This document shows, piece by piece, positions 36,983 to 45,965 of a DNA stretch of 64,000 bases (its first letter is position 1; each line of letters starts with the position of its first letter). This stretch comes from Pseudonocardia sp. ICBG1293 (GTDB taxonomy: Bacteria; Actinomycetota; Actinomycetes; Mycobacteriales; Pseudonocardiaceae). Under the pieces are notes generated by a model that ran no database searches, had not been told where the DNA came from, and saw nothing but the letters and a program-made list of their open reading frames with translations. Made by a program: the position numbers and the translations under genes. The stretch covers positions 558,001 to 622,000 of the forward strand of contig NZ_JAHLEL010000038.1 in the NCBI RefSeq assembly GCF_020131355.1, read 5' to 3'.

Positions 36983-37044
36983 CGGCGCACGGTACCTCCG
37001 CCACCACCGGCTGTCCCGCGTCCGCACGGGCCGGCGGCCCGCGG

Positions 37045-37920
37045 TCAGGACCTCCGTCGGCCGCTGCCCTCCGCCGCGTCGGCCGGGGCGCCCGGGGTCG
37101 TGCCGGCGGGCTGCTCCGGCTCCCGCTGCTCCGGCAGCACCACCACCGGGAGCGGCGCGGCCCCGTCGACGTGGGGGTCGGCGTCACCGGCGGGGAGCTC
37201 GTCGGAGGCGGGAGCGTCCCCGGTCCGCAGCGCGTGCGCCGGGCCGTCCGCCGGGCGCCGGACACGCTCACCGGGGTCGGTTCCCCGCACGGGCCGGGCG
37301 GGCGCGTCCAGCCTGCCCAGCTCGGACCCCAGCAGCTCGTGCAGCCGGGCGATCTCCGCGCGCACCGACGAGCGCACCGCGGACACGTGCGCGTGCATCG
37401 ACGCCGCGGTGTCCGCGACGAGGTCGCTGTCCCGGCGTGCCGCCGCCCCGGCCGCGTGCACCCGGTCGACCTCCGCACGGGCACCGTCGACGAGCCGGAC
37501 GGCCTCGTCGCGGGCGGCCTCCACCAGCTGCGCGGCCTCGGCGGCCCGCCGGCGCATCGCGGCCTCGTGCTCGGCCATCCGCAGCACCTTGTCCGCGCGC
37601 ATGCCGAAGGTCTCCGCGGGGCGCGAGCGGGCCTCCTCCAGCGCTGCGGCGAGCGCCTCGGCCCGGCGCTCCGCGGCGTCGCGGGCGTGCTCGGCCGCGG
37701 CCAGGCGTCCCAGCAGGTCCTCGACGGTGTGCTCGACACTGCGGGCGCCGTCGCCGCCGCGCGGCGTGCGCAGCGGCAGCCCGGCGGCGGTCGTCCCCGC
37801 GGCCGCGGTGCCGGGGACCGGCCCGGAGCCGGGCGGCGTGCCCCCGGAACGGGTCGTCTCGTCGTCGCGCACGTCCTCGGCCGTCACCTCGGCGCCGGTA
37901 TCCGTGACACCGTCGGTCAC
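37045..37920 (-). CDS. DivIVA-like coiled-coil protein
   Basis: 291 residues. A flexible N-terminus rich in Thr, Gly and Pro is followed by a long Ala/Glu/Arg coiled coil from about residue 60 to 215 (VEDLLGRLAAAEHARDAAER onward), then a Pro/Asp-rich tail. The layout and the MRADKVLRMAEHEAAMRRRA segment resemble DivIVA/Wag31-type polar scaffold proteins. No enzyme motif. It is just upstream of selA on the same strand; the link to selenium is unclear. Confidence 0.7.
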   Translation of the reverse strand: MTDGVTDTGAEVTAEDVRDDETTRSGGTPPGSGPVPGTAAAGTTAAGLPLRTPRGGDGARSVEHTVEDLLGRLAAAEHARDAAERRAEALAAALEEARSRPAETFGMRADKVLRMAEHEAAMRRRAAEAAQLVEAARDEAVRLVDGARAEVDRVHAAGAAARRDSDLVADTAASMHAHVSAVRSSVRAEIARLHELLGSELGRLDAPARPVRGTDPGERVRRPADGPAHALRTGDAPASDELPAGDADPHVDGAAPLPVVVLPEQREPEQPAGTTPGAPADAAEGSGRRRS

Positions 37921-38092
37921 CTCGTCGATCCCCCCGTGCTGCTCCCTCGCTGGACACCCGTCCTGCTCACGGTGCGTCAGTCTCCGTGTTCGCGGCGCAG
38001 CTCGACAGCCCCCGTTCGGCGGACGGCACCGGCCCGGCGGTCGACGGTGCGTGACCTGGTGGCCCCCGGGGCGTCGCTGTCACCATGGAGGG

Positions 38093-39127
38093 ATGTCCGA
38101 CACCGGTGTCGTCCGCCGTCTCACCGAGTTCAGCCACGGGGCGGGGTGCGGCTGCAAGCTCGGGCCCGCCCAGCTGGCGGAGGTCCTCGCCGCGGTGACG
38201 CCCCCGTCGCACCCGGACCTGCTCGTCGGCACCGACACCGGGGACGACGCCGCGGTCTGGCGGCTGTCGGCGGACCGGGCACTGGTCGCCACCACCGACT
38301 TCTTCACCCCGATCGTCGACGACCCCGGTACCTGGGGGGCGATCGCCGCCACCAACGCCGTCTCCGACGTCTACGCCATGGGCGGGCGCCCGCTGTTCGC
38401 GCTGAACCTGGTCTGCTGGCCCTCGGAGGCGCTCGGACCGGACGTGCTGGCCGCCGTCCTGGAGGGCGGGGCCGCGGTGGGGCGGCGGTGCGGGTTCGCC
38501 GTCGTCGGCGGGCACACGATCGATGATCCGGAGCCGAAGTACGGCCTCGCCGTGGTGGGGGAGGTCCACCCGGACCGGGTCCTGACCAACGCCGGGCTGC
38601 GCCCGGGCGACGAGCTGGTGCTGACCAAGCCGCTCGGGATCGGCGTGACCACGACCGCGGTGAAGCGCGGGGTGCCCGCGGACGTCGACGCCGCCGTCGC
38701 CGTCATGACCACCCCGAACGACGACGCCGCCGCGGCCGCCCGGGAGGCGGGCGCCACCGGCTGCACCGACGTCACCGGCTACGGCCTGCTCGGGCACCTC
38801 ACGAAGATGACCGTCGCCTCGGGGGTGGACGCGCACGTCGACGTCGCCGCGGTCCCGCTGCTCGGCGGGGTGCGGCGGCTCGTCGCCGACGGTGTCGTCC
38901 CCGGCGGCACGCTGCGCAACCGCGCCTGGATCGCCGACCGGGTCGTCGCCGGCTCGGCCGCCGAGGAGGACCTGCTGGTCCTGTCCGACGCCCAGACCTC
39001 GGGCGGACTGCTGTTCGGCGCGGCCCCCGGCCGGGGGGACGAGGCCGTGGCGTGGCTGCGCGGGCGCGGTCACGGGGCGGCCCGGATCGGCACCGTCACC
39101 GAGGGGACCGGACTGGTCCGGCTCTGA
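38093..39127 (+). CDS. selD: Selenide, water dikinase (selenophosphate synthase)
   Basis: 344 residues. The catalytic Cys is in HGAGCGCKLGPAQL (Cys rather than Sec), followed by the ATP-binding glycine-rich segments VGTDTGDDAAVW and NAVSDVYAMGGRPL. It makes selenophosphate from selenide and ATP for SelA. It diverges from the selB-selA block. GGAGGG abuts the ATG. Confidence 0.95.
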   Translation: MSDTGVVRRLTEFSHGAGCGCKLGPAQLAEVLAAVTPPSHPDLLVGTDTGDDAAVWRLSADRALVATTDFFTPIVDDPGTWGAIAATNAVSDVYAMGGRPLFALNLVCWPSEALGPDVLAAVLEGGAAVGRRCGFAVVGGHTIDDPEPKYGLAVVGEVHPDRVLTNAGLRPGDELVLTKPLGIGVTTTAVKRGVPADVDAAVAVMTTPNDDAAAAAREAGATGCTDVTGYGLLGHLTKMTVASGVDAHVDVAAVPLLGGVRRLVADGVVPGGTLRNRAWIADRVVAGSAAEEDLLVLSDAQTSGGLLFGAAPGRGDEAVAWLRGRGHGAARIGTVTEGTGLVRL

Positions 39128-39148
39128 GGCCGCTCTAGGGTCACGGGG

Positions 39149-40249
39149 GTGCAGCCCGTCGACCGCTCCTGTGCCCGTACCCGCGCCTGGGTCGACGAGG
39201 CGATGCGCCGCGTCCAGGCCGATGCGAACCGTTCCGCCGACACGCACCTGCACGTGCTGGAGCTGCCCGCCGAGTGGGACGTGCAGGTCTACCTCAAGGA
39301 CGAGTCGGTGCACCCGACGGGCAGCCTCAAGCACCGGCTGGCCCGCTCGCTGTTCCTCTACGCACTGGCGTCGGGCTGGATCACCGACGGGACCACGGTC
39401 GTCGAGGCCAGCTCCGGGTCGACCGCGGTGTCCGAGGCCTACTTCGCCCGGCTGCTCGGTCTGCCGTTCGTGGCGGTCATGCCGCGCTCGACGAGCCCGG
39501 AGAAGGTCGCGCTGATCGAGCGGGAGGGCGGGCGCTGCCACTTCGTCGAGCACGGCGGGGAGGTCTACGCCGAGGCCGAGCGGCTGGCCGCGGCCACCGG
39601 CGGGCACTACCTCGACCAGTTCACCTACGCCGAGCGCGCGACCGACTGGCGCGGCAACAACAACATCGCCGAGTCCATCCTGGCCCAGCTGGCCGAGGAG
39701 CCGCACCCGGTGCCGGAGTGGATCGTGGTCGGCGCCGGGACCGGGGGCACCTCGGCGACGATCGGCCGCTACCTGCGCTACCGGCGGCTCGCGACCCGGC
39801 TGGCCGTCGTCGACCCGGAGGGGTCGGCGTTCCTGCCCGGATGGACGGCGGGGGACCCGTCGTACGCGACCGGGGCGGGGTCGCGGATCGAGGGGATCGG
39901 GCGCCCCCGGATGGAGCCGAGCTTCGTCCCGTCGGTGATCGACCGGATGGTCCCGGTGCCCGACGCGGCCAGCGTCGCCGCCGCCCGCGACCTGCGGGAG
40001 CGCACCGGCCGCTGGGCGGGCGGGTCGACCGGCACCAACCTGTGGGGCGTCTACCAGGTCGTCGCCGAGATGCTGCGCGCCGGCTGTGCGGGCAGCGTCG
40101 TGACGCTGTTGTGCGACGGCGGCGAGCGCTACCGCCACAGCTACTACGACGACGCCTGGGTCGCGGCCCAGGGGATGGACCTGGCGCCGTACACGGCGAC
40201 CCTCGATCGGTTCGTCGCCACCGGGGTCTGGTCCCCGCCCGCGGGCTGA
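39149..40249 (+). CDS. cds1: PLP-dependent cysteine desulfhydrase (Cds1-like)
   Basis: 366 residues, fold-type II PLP enzyme. PLP lysine in [15 protein letters not shown], substrate loop [15 protein letters not shown] and [15 protein letters not shown]. The sequence resembles M. tuberculosis Rv3684 (Cds1), which breaks cysteine to pyruvate, ammonia and sulphide. It starts 21 bp after selD on the same strand. That linkage suggests it may release sulphide, or selenide from selenocysteine, near SelD; this is inference only. Confidence 0.85.
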   Translation: MQPVDRSCARTRAWVDEAMRRVQADANRSADTHLHVLELPAEWDVQVYLKDESVHPTGSLKHRLARSLFLYALASGWITDGTTVVEASSGSTAVSEAYFARLLGLPFVAVMPRSTSPEKVALIEREGGRCHFVEHGGEVYAEAERLAAATGGHYLDQFTYAERATDWRGNNNIAESILAQLAEEPHPVPEWIVVGAGTGGTSATIGRYLRYRRLATRLAVVDPEGSAFLPGWTAGDPSYATGAGSRIEGIGRPRMEPSFVPSVIDRMVPVPDAASVAAARDLRERTGRWAGGSTGTNLWGVYQVVAEMLRAGCAGSVVTLLCDGGERYRHSYYDDAWVAAQGMDLAPYTATLDRFVATGVWSPPAG

Positions 40250-40266
40250 GCCGGACCGTCGCCGGG

Positions 40267-41520
40267 TCAGCCCCGGGCGAGCAGGGCGGCGGTCGCGAGC
40301 AGCCGCCGCTCCGATCCGGGCCGCCCGACGAGCTGCACGCACCCGTGCTCACCGGACCGGTGCACCGGCGCGACCAGTGACGGCAGCCCGGCCAGGTTCC
40401 AGGCGGCGACGCCGGTGGAGCCGGCCCCGGACGCCCCGGGAGGTGCGGGCAGCAGCCCGGCCTCGGCGCCGGCGTCGTCGAGCCAGGCGACCATCCGCTG
40501 CCGCCACGACGCGGGCGTCGCCGGACGCAACCCGCCCAGGCGCCGGACGCGGCGGCCGCGGCGGACCAGGCTGCGGGCGCTGCGCGGCAGCTCGGCGGGA
40601 TCCAGCCCGAGGTCCTCCACCCGGCGGGCGAGCCCGGCCTGACGGCGGCGGGCGGAGTGCACGACCAGGACGGCCCGGTAGGGCGGGTCGGCCGCGACCA
40701 GCCCCAGCCCGTCGTCCTGCAGCAGCCGGATGGCCGCGTGCACGGCCGACGCCGCGTCGGGCCCGGCCAGCCGGGTGCGACCCGTGCGCAGCGACGCGGC
40801 CAACGAGGAGACGGGCGCCGCCGGAGGGCGGGAGCCGGTGTCGGCGGGTGCGGCCCGCCGGATCACCGACGACGGCGCGGGCGGTCCGGCGGCGCCCCGG
40901 GAGAGCGCGTCGAGCACCGTGGTGAGGTCGTCGGGGTGCCGGGCGAGCAGGGTCGGCTCGGCGAGCCCGCACCAGCGCCGCTCGGCGGCGTCGGGTACCG
41001 GGAGCACCCGGCGGCCCGGCTTGAGGGCGGCGATCCCGTGGGCCGCGGCGGCGCAGCGCAGGGTGCCGTCGCCGTCGACCCCGATCCCGAGCGGGACGGC
41101 ACCGGAGGCGACCACGGCGGCGGTGGCCCGGCCACCGGGCGTGCCGTCGAGCCCGACCTCGTGCTCGGCGGTGCGTGCCCACCCGGCGACGAGCGCGCCC
41201 GCCGCCCGCAGTCTGCGCACGACCTCGTCCCCGCGCCCGGCGACGGAGATGCCGTCCTCGACCACGACGGGGACCCCGGCGAGCGGGAGGGCGAACCGGT
41301 CGGTGCGCCGGTCGAGGGCTGCGGCCGCCGCCCGCAGCGCACCGGGATCCACCACGAGCCCGACCCCGTCCGGGACGGCGTCGTCGATCGCGGTGAGGAG
41401 CCGTTCGGCGACGGTGGCCGCGCTCAGCCGTCCCTCCCGCACCGCGGCGGCGAGGTCCGGCACACCGGACGGGCCGTCGTCCGAGGTGGAGGACGGCTCG
41501 TCCAGGTGCAGGATGCTCAT
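40267..41520 (-). CDS. Amidase-family protein missing the catalytic triad
   Basis: 417 residues aligned to the amidase-signature family but without its chemistry. The catalytic Lys segment reads PVVVEDGISVAG (Lys to Glu), the GGSSGG loop is replaced by GTPGGRATAAVVASG, and the nucleophile segment reads GVDGDGTLRCAAAAHG (Ser to Thr). The fold-supporting IAALKPGRR and C-terminal AAWNLAGLPSLVAPV remain. It is long and intact, so a non-enzymatic or binding role is likely. ATG start 44 bases after tRNA-Sec on the same strand. Confidence 0.8.
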   Translation of the reverse strand: MSILHLDEPSSTSDDGPSGVPDLAAAVREGRLSAATVAERLLTAIDDAVPDGVGLVVDPGALRAAAAALDRRTDRFALPLAGVPVVVEDGISVAGRGDEVVRRLRAAGALVAGWARTAEHEVGLDGTPGGRATAAVVASGAVPLGIGVDGDGTLRCAAAAHGIAALKPGRRVLPVPDAAERRWCGLAEPTLLARHPDDLTTVLDALSRGAAGPPAPSSVIRRAAPADTGSRPPAAPVSSLAASLRTGRTRLAGPDAASAVHAAIRLLQDDGLGLVAADPPYRAVLVVHSARRRQAGLARRVEDLGLDPAELPRSARSLVRRGRRVRRLGGLRPATPASWRQRMVAWLDDAGAEAGLLPAPPGASGAGSTGVAAWNLAGLPSLVAPVHRSGEHGCVQLVGRPGSERRLLATAALLARG

Positions 41521-41563
41521 CGCGGTGGGGCCCGTCGTCCCGGTCGTCGGGGGTGGTGGTCGG

Positions 41564-41656
41564 CGGAGGCGGACGGGAATCGAACCCGCCTGGCCGAGGT
41601 GCTCGGCCACGTCGGTGTTGAAGACCGCGGGGGCCACCAGGCACCCATACGCCTCC
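41564..41656 (-). tRNA. selC: Selenocysteine tRNA (anticodon UCA)
   Basis: 93 bases. Eight-base acceptor arm GGAGGCGT with CCGCCTCC (last pair mismatched), long D arm, anticodon stem GGT/ACC with loop CTTCAAC giving UCA, a long variable arm (GTGGCCGAG...CTCGGCCAG) and T loop TTCGATT. Discriminator G followed by CC and then G, so CCA is only partly encoded. It lies 6 bases after the STAS gene and 44 before the amidase-like gene, all on the same strand. With selA, selB and selD it gives a full Sec-insertion set. Confidence 0.95.
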
Positions 41657-41662
41657 AGGTCG

Positions 41663-42055
41663 TCAGGCCGTGCGGAGCGCGTCGGTCACGCCGTCGGCCA
41701 CGTCGAACAGGGACATCAGGTTGGTCGCCTCGAGTGCACGGGTCACGGCGTGCGAGCCGCAGACCAGCCGCAGCCGGCTGCCGGCGTTCTCGGCCTTCTC
41801 CTTGCCCTCGACGAGCGCCGCCAGTCCGGCCGACCCGAGGAACGTGACCCGGGTCAGGTCCACCACGAGCAGGCTCGCGGAACCGATCCGCTCGGCGAGT
41901 CGTTCGCTCAGCACGGGCGCGGTCATCGTGTCGATCTCGCCGTGCACACCGACGACGACGGCGCCGTCACCGTGCTCGGTAACCTCGAAGCGGACGACCT
42001 CGCCGACGTCGGGGCCCTGGTCTCCCCCCACCCCGGTGGGCGTCTCACTGCTCAT
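41663..42055 (-). CDS. STAS-domain anti-sigma factor antagonist
   Basis: 130 residues. GAVVVGVHGEIDTMTAPVL, then the phospho-acceptor Ser in VTFLGSAGLAALVEG, and ALEATNLMSLFDVADGV at the end: a standard RsbV/BldG-like STAS protein. Third such gene in the window. It ends 6 bases before tRNA-Sec, so a shared transcript is likely. Confidence 0.9.
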   Translation of the reverse strand: MSSETPTGVGGDQGPDVGEVVRFEVTEHGDGAVVVGVHGEIDTMTAPVLSERLAERIGSASLLVVDLTRVTFLGSAGLAALVEGKEKAENAGSRLRLVCGSHAVTRALEATNLMSLFDVADGVTDALRTA

Positions 42056-42309
42056 GTGTCGTGCTCCCTCGCGAGTCGTCGCCGTCGGTGCCGTCGAGGA
42101 GCCGGTGATCCGTTCCCGGAGGCGCCATCGACTTCACCGTGAGTGACAACCGGCCGCCGTTGCTTGACGAACCGCTCGTGCTGCCTCCACGCCAGCCTAG
42201 CCAGCGCGGCCACTCACCCTACGACCGCGGTCGGCGGTGACACAAACGTCCGGCGACGCGGTCCGGCCGTCCGTCGGGGCCGTGCGGCCCGGCTGGCAGG
42301 GTGGTGCCC

Positions 42310-42786
42310 ATGTACGTCGAGCAGTCTCGGCCGTTCGTGGTCCGGATCGGTGTCCGCAGCTACGAGATGGACGTGAACGGGCACGTCAACCACGCCGTCT
42401 ACCACCAGTACGGCGAGCACGCCCGGATGGAGCACTTCCGGGCGGCGGGGCTGTCCCAGCACGCGCTCGGCACGCACGGGCTGACGATCGTGCTGCTGTC
42501 GACGACGGCGCACTTCCGGGCCGAGCTGCGTGCCGGCGACGAGCTGGAGATCGACTCGCTGATCGCGTTCACGGCCCGGAAACCGTTCACGATGCGTCAC
42601 CGGATCGTCCGGGTGGCCGCGGACGGCGGCGACCGGACGGAGGACCTCGCGGCGGAGGTGGAGTGCACCCTCGGGGCCCTCGACACCACGACGCGTCGGC
42701 TGGTGGCCGGCCCGCACGCCCGGCTGGCCGCCGCCGCCTCGGACCCGGCCCTGCTGGGGCCGGGTCCGGAGGGTACGACGGCGTAG
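42310..42786 (+). CDS. Acyl-CoA thioesterase, hotdog fold (4HBT family)
   Basis: 158 residues. The 4-hydroxybenzoyl-CoA thioesterase signature YEMDVNGHVNHAVYHQYGEHAR carries the catalytic Asp. FRAELRAGDELEIDSLI forms the beta core. Substrate unknown. ATG at 42310 with GTG 42301 as alternative. The 254-bp spacer to the divergent STAS gene holds no further gene. Confidence 0.88.
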   Translation: MYVEQSRPFVVRIGVRSYEMDVNGHVNHAVYHQYGEHARMEHFRAAGLSQHALGTHGLTIVLLSTTAHFRAELRAGDELEIDSLIAFTARKPFTMRHRIVRVAADGGDRTEDLAAEVECTLGALDTTTRRLVAGPHARLAAAASDPALLGPGPEGTTA

Positions 42787-42810
42787 CGGCCGACGGCTGC
42801 CGCGAGCGGC

Positions 42811-44223
42811 TCAGCCCTGCCGGGCGGGATCCGCGCCGTAGGGGCCGCCGGTGCGGGCGGGGACCGACCGGTACCCGCCGGTGTCCTGCGGCCGGGCCGG
42901 GGTGACGGCCGGGTACCCACCGGTGCCCTGCGGCCGGGCGGGGGTCACGGCCGGGTACCCACCGGTCGACAGGATCTTGTGCGGGGCGGTCGTCCCGGCC
43001 CGGGTCGGCCCGATCAGCGGCGGCACGGCTCCGCCGGCACGCCGCACCGCGCGGCGCGACCGCAGGTAGGCCCGCGGGCCGTTCAGCAGACCCCGGTTGC
43101 GCGTCTGGTCGGCGTCGGCGGGCATCGCCACGCCGGCGCCGGCCTCGCGGTCGGAGATGTGGCGCAGTCGGGCGACGGCGGCGGGGAGTCGGCGCAGGGC
43201 GACCGAGCGTCCCTGGGGCGAGAGCGCGACCTTGGCCAGGAAGCTGCCGAGTCCGACGGCGTAGCCCTCCATCTGCTTGCGCAGGGCGGCCTGGTCGGGG
43301 CGGTGGTGGTGCCAGAGGTAGGCGCCGGGGGCGTAGCCCAGGACGTGGCCGGCGAGGATCATGCGGACGAGGAACTCGCAGTCCTCGCCGCCGTGGGTGG
43401 GGGTGCCGGGGCCCATGGCCTCGTCGAAGCCGCCGACGGCGCGGGCGGCGGCGGCGCGGACGGCGAGGTTGGCGCCGATGCCGAACAGGCCGGGGGCGAA
43501 GGGGAAGATCGGGGAGTCGGCGGGGGGTTCGGCGAGGGTGAACCGGCGGGGGGTGAAGCCCTTGTTCCAGGCCAGGGCGATGTCGGCGGCGCGTTCCTCG
43601 GGGCTGGCGAGGCGGGCGGCGAGGACGGGGCCCGAGACGCAGGCGAGTGCGGGGTCGGTGGCGAAGGCGCCGGCGATGCGGGAGGCCCAGGCGGGGTCGA
43701 CCTCGGTGTCGTCGTCGGTGAAGGCGACGATCTCGGTGCGGGCCTCGGCCAGGCCGCGGTTGCGCCCGACCGACGCGCCGCGGCGCGGCTCCCGGACGTA
43801 GCGGACCCGGGGCGACCCGGCGGCGGCGACGGCGTCCCGGGTGAGCTCGTCCGTCGGGTCGTTGTCGACCACGATGACCGAGAGCGCCGGGTGGTCCGAG
43901 GCGAGGACCGCGCGCAGGCAGCGGGCCAGCGACTCGGGCCGGTTGCGGGTCGCGATCACCACCGTCACCGGGTCGGCGGCGACCGGTGCCGGAGTCACCT
44001 GCTCGGGCGACCCCAGGGTGATCAGTGCGGATCGCAGCTCCGCGACGGTCGCGCGACCGCCACGCAGCGGCACGGTCACCTGACCCTGTGGAGTGCCACC
44101 CACGGTGACGAGCAGACGGGCGGCGTGGAACGCGGGCGCGACCCGCAGCTCGCGCAGCGGGCCCAGGCGATCCAGCTCTCCCACCCAGGTCGCGGCGTCG
44201 TCCGGCGCAGACATCCCTGACAT
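42811..44223 (-). CDS. Family 2 glycosyltransferase with C-terminal repeats
   Basis: 470 residues. GT-A catalytic core from about residue 85: VTVVIATRNRPESLARCL, VVDNDPTDELTR, FTDDDTEVDPAW (DxD-type metal site) and GGEDCEFLVRMILAG. An unusual C-terminal tail repeats TGGYPAVTPARPQG twice plus a third variant, Pro-rich and probably disordered. It may glycosylate cell-wall or secreted material; no acceptor is evident. ATG 44223 with a second ATG at 44214. Confidence 0.85.
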   Translation of the reverse strand: MSGMSAPDDAATWVGELDRLGPLRELRVAPAFHAARLLVTVGGTPQGQVTVPLRGGRATVAELRSALITLGSPEQVTPAPVAADPVTVVIATRNRPESLARCLRAVLASDHPALSVIVVDNDPTDELTRDAVAAAGSPRVRYVREPRRGASVGRNRGLAEARTEIVAFTDDDTEVDPAWASRIAGAFATDPALACVSGPVLAARLASPEERAADIALAWNKGFTPRRFTLAEPPADSPIFPFAPGLFGIGANLAVRAAAARAVGGFDEAMGPGTPTHGGEDCEFLVRMILAGHVLGYAPGAYLWHHHRPDQAALRKQMEGYAVGLGSFLAKVALSPQGRSVALRRLPAAVARLRHISDREAGAGVAMPADADQTRNRGLLNGPRAYLRSRRAVRRAGGAVPPLIGPTRAGTTAPHKILSTGGYPAVTPARPQGTGGYPAVTPARPQDTGGYRSVPARTGGPYGADPARQG

Positions 44224-44621
44224 GGGACACAGTGTCGGGTATGCGTCCTGTGCTCACACTGAGAGTGCGCGGTTGCGGGTGAACGGACACCGTGCGTGTG
44301 CGCGACCGCCGAGTTCACCGGAAGTGGTGCGACGGACGGCGTCGACGCAGGTCGGAGCCGTGAGGTCCGGTCGTGCGCCGTACGGGTGACGACGCCGTCG
44401 CCGTGGGGTGGTTGCCCGCGACCCTCCGGGCGCACGACGAGCGGCGTCGGTGGAGCGACGACACGCCGAGAGGGTCCGGATCCGGGCGTGTCGTACCGGA
44501 TTCGTCACCCGACCGGGTGGCGAGTCCACTGCGGACGGCGTGGCGGCGCTCCGGACCTGCACCGATGGTGACCTCCCGCGCGACCGGGGTACGGGCGGCC
44601 GGTCACGGGTAGGTTCGGATC
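44224..44621. other. 398-bp intergenic region before cinA
   Basis: The divergent spacer between the glycosyltransferase and cinA. Open frames here are arginine-rich shadows without ribosome sites. I see no tRNA, repeat or convincing hairpin; it presumably holds the two promoters. Confidence 0.4.
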
Positions 44622-45914
44622 ATGAGCGAGCCCCGTCCCACCGCGTCGGTCCTGGTCACCGGGAGCGAGCTGCTGACCGGTCACGTGGCCGACGCCAACG
44701 GCCCCTTCGTCGCCCGCGCCCTCGGCGAGCTCGGCTTCGCCGTCTCCCGGGTCCTGCTGGTGGGGGACCGCCCGGAGGACCTGCGCTCCGGTCTGGAGTT
44801 CGTCGCCTCCGACGACCTCGTCGTCACCTCGGGCGGTCTCGGCCCCACGGCGGACGACCTGACCGCCGACGTCGTCGCCGAGTTCGTCGGCGCGCCGATG
44901 GAGGTCGACACCGCGCTGCAGGGCCGGATCCACGACCGCGTCGCGGGGTGGGCGAGCCGCGCCGGGTGGGCGGGGCCAGCGCTCGACGCCGCGACGGCCA
45001 AGCAGGCACGGGTGCCCCGCGGCGCAGGTGTGCTGGAGCCGGTCGGGACGGCGCCGGGGCTGGCGGTGACGCGGCCGGGCGGGCCCCTGGTGGTCGTGCT
45101 GCCGGGGCCGCCGCGCGAGCTGCAGGGCATGTGGCCGGCCGCGCTGGCGTCGGCGCCGGTGGCCGAGCTGCTCGCGCGGGTGCCCCGGGCGGAGGCGACC
45201 CTGCTGCGTTTCGCCGGGCTGCCCGAGTCCGAGATCGCCGAGACGCTGCGTGAGCTGGGGACCGAGCTGGACCTGTCCGGTGTCGAGGTGACCACCTGCC
45301 TGCGCCGCTCGGAGCTGGAGGTGGACCTGCACCCGCTCCCGGGTGCCGAGGACGTCGCGCGCGACCTCGCGGGCCGGATCGTGGAGCGGCACCGCCGCAG
45401 GCTGCTCAGCGACGACGGCCGCACCACCGACGAGCTGCTGGCCGTGGCGCTGCAGGAGAAGAGCTGGACGGTCGCGACCGGGGAGTCCTGCACCGGTGGG
45501 CTGCTCGCCGGGCGGCTCGTCGACCGGGCCGGCTCGTCCGCGTACGTCGCCGGGGGCGTGGTCGCCTACTCGAACGAGGCCAAGACCGCGCTGCTCGACG
45601 TCCCGGCCGCGATGATCGCCGAGCACGGAGCCGTGTCGCCGCAGGTCGCACGGGCACTCGCCGATGGCGCACGGGCCCGGTTCGGGGCCGACGTGGGCGT
45701 CGGCATCACCGGGGTCGCGGGGCCCGGTGGTGGTACCGAGGCCAAGCCGGTCGGCTACGTCTGCCTCTGCGTGACCACCGCCGACGGCCAGGTCGTCGCC
45801 CGGGACCCGCAGCTGCCGGGCGGGCGGGCGGACGTGCGCGAACGCTCGGTGGACCTGGCGATGCACCTGCTGCTGCGCGCCACCGGGGTGACCGGTCCCG
45901 GCGCGCACCGCTGA
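44622..45914 (+). CDS. cinA: CinA family protein / nicotinamide-nucleotide amidase
   Basis: 430 residues. N-terminal MoCF-like domain (VLVTGSELLTGHVADANG, VTSGGLGPTADDLT, VVLPGPPRELQGMW) and C-terminal CinA amidase domain (TVATGESCTGGLLAGRLV, VGVGITGVAGPGGGTEAKPVG). Full-length CinA removes deamidated NMN/ADP-ribose products and links to NAD recycling. ATG at 44622. Confidence 0.93.
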   Translation: MSEPRPTASVLVTGSELLTGHVADANGPFVARALGELGFAVSRVLLVGDRPEDLRSGLEFVASDDLVVTSGGLGPTADDLTADVVAEFVGAPMEVDTALQGRIHDRVAGWASRAGWAGPALDAATAKQARVPRGAGVLEPVGTAPGLAVTRPGGPLVVVLPGPPRELQGMWPAALASAPVAELLARVPRAEATLLRFAGLPESEIAETLRELGTELDLSGVEVTTCLRRSELEVDLHPLPGAEDVARDLAGRIVERHRRRLLSDDGRTTDELLAVALQEKSWTVATGESCTGGLLAGRLVDRAGSSAYVAGGVVAYSNEAKTALLDVPAAMIAEHGAVSPQVARALADGARARFGADVGVGITGVAGPGGGTEAKPVGYVCLCVTTADGQVVARDPQLPGGRADVRERSVDLAMHLLLRATGVTGPGAHR

Positions 45915-45917
45915 CGC

Positions 45918-45957
45918 CCGGCGTCCCGGGCGGGTGGGGACCCGGGCGGGACGCCGG
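45918..45957. terminator. Bidirectional hairpin between cinA and sodA
   Basis: Perfect 11-bp stem (CCGGCGTCCCG / CGGGACGCCGG) between the converging cinA and sodA genes, starting 4 bases after the cinA stop. The loop is also GC-rich and can extend the fold. Confidence 0.78.
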
Positions 45958-45965
45958 CGCGGGTG

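Noticed and set aside
34641-37739. Very long open frame (over 1,000 codons) overlapping selB and selA on the same strand in another frame
   Set aside because: Arg/Ala/Gly-rich shadow produced by GC-rich codon bias; the overlapped frames encode clear SelB and SelA.
33827-41656. In-window selenoprotein with in-frame TGA
   Set aside because: Broken genes here have TAG or frameshifts, not TGA at a catalytic position; SelD and Bcp use Cys.
42232-42275. SigF-type promoter before the third STAS gene
   Set aside because: GTTT and GGGT boxes are present but about 24 bases apart, too far for the known spacing.
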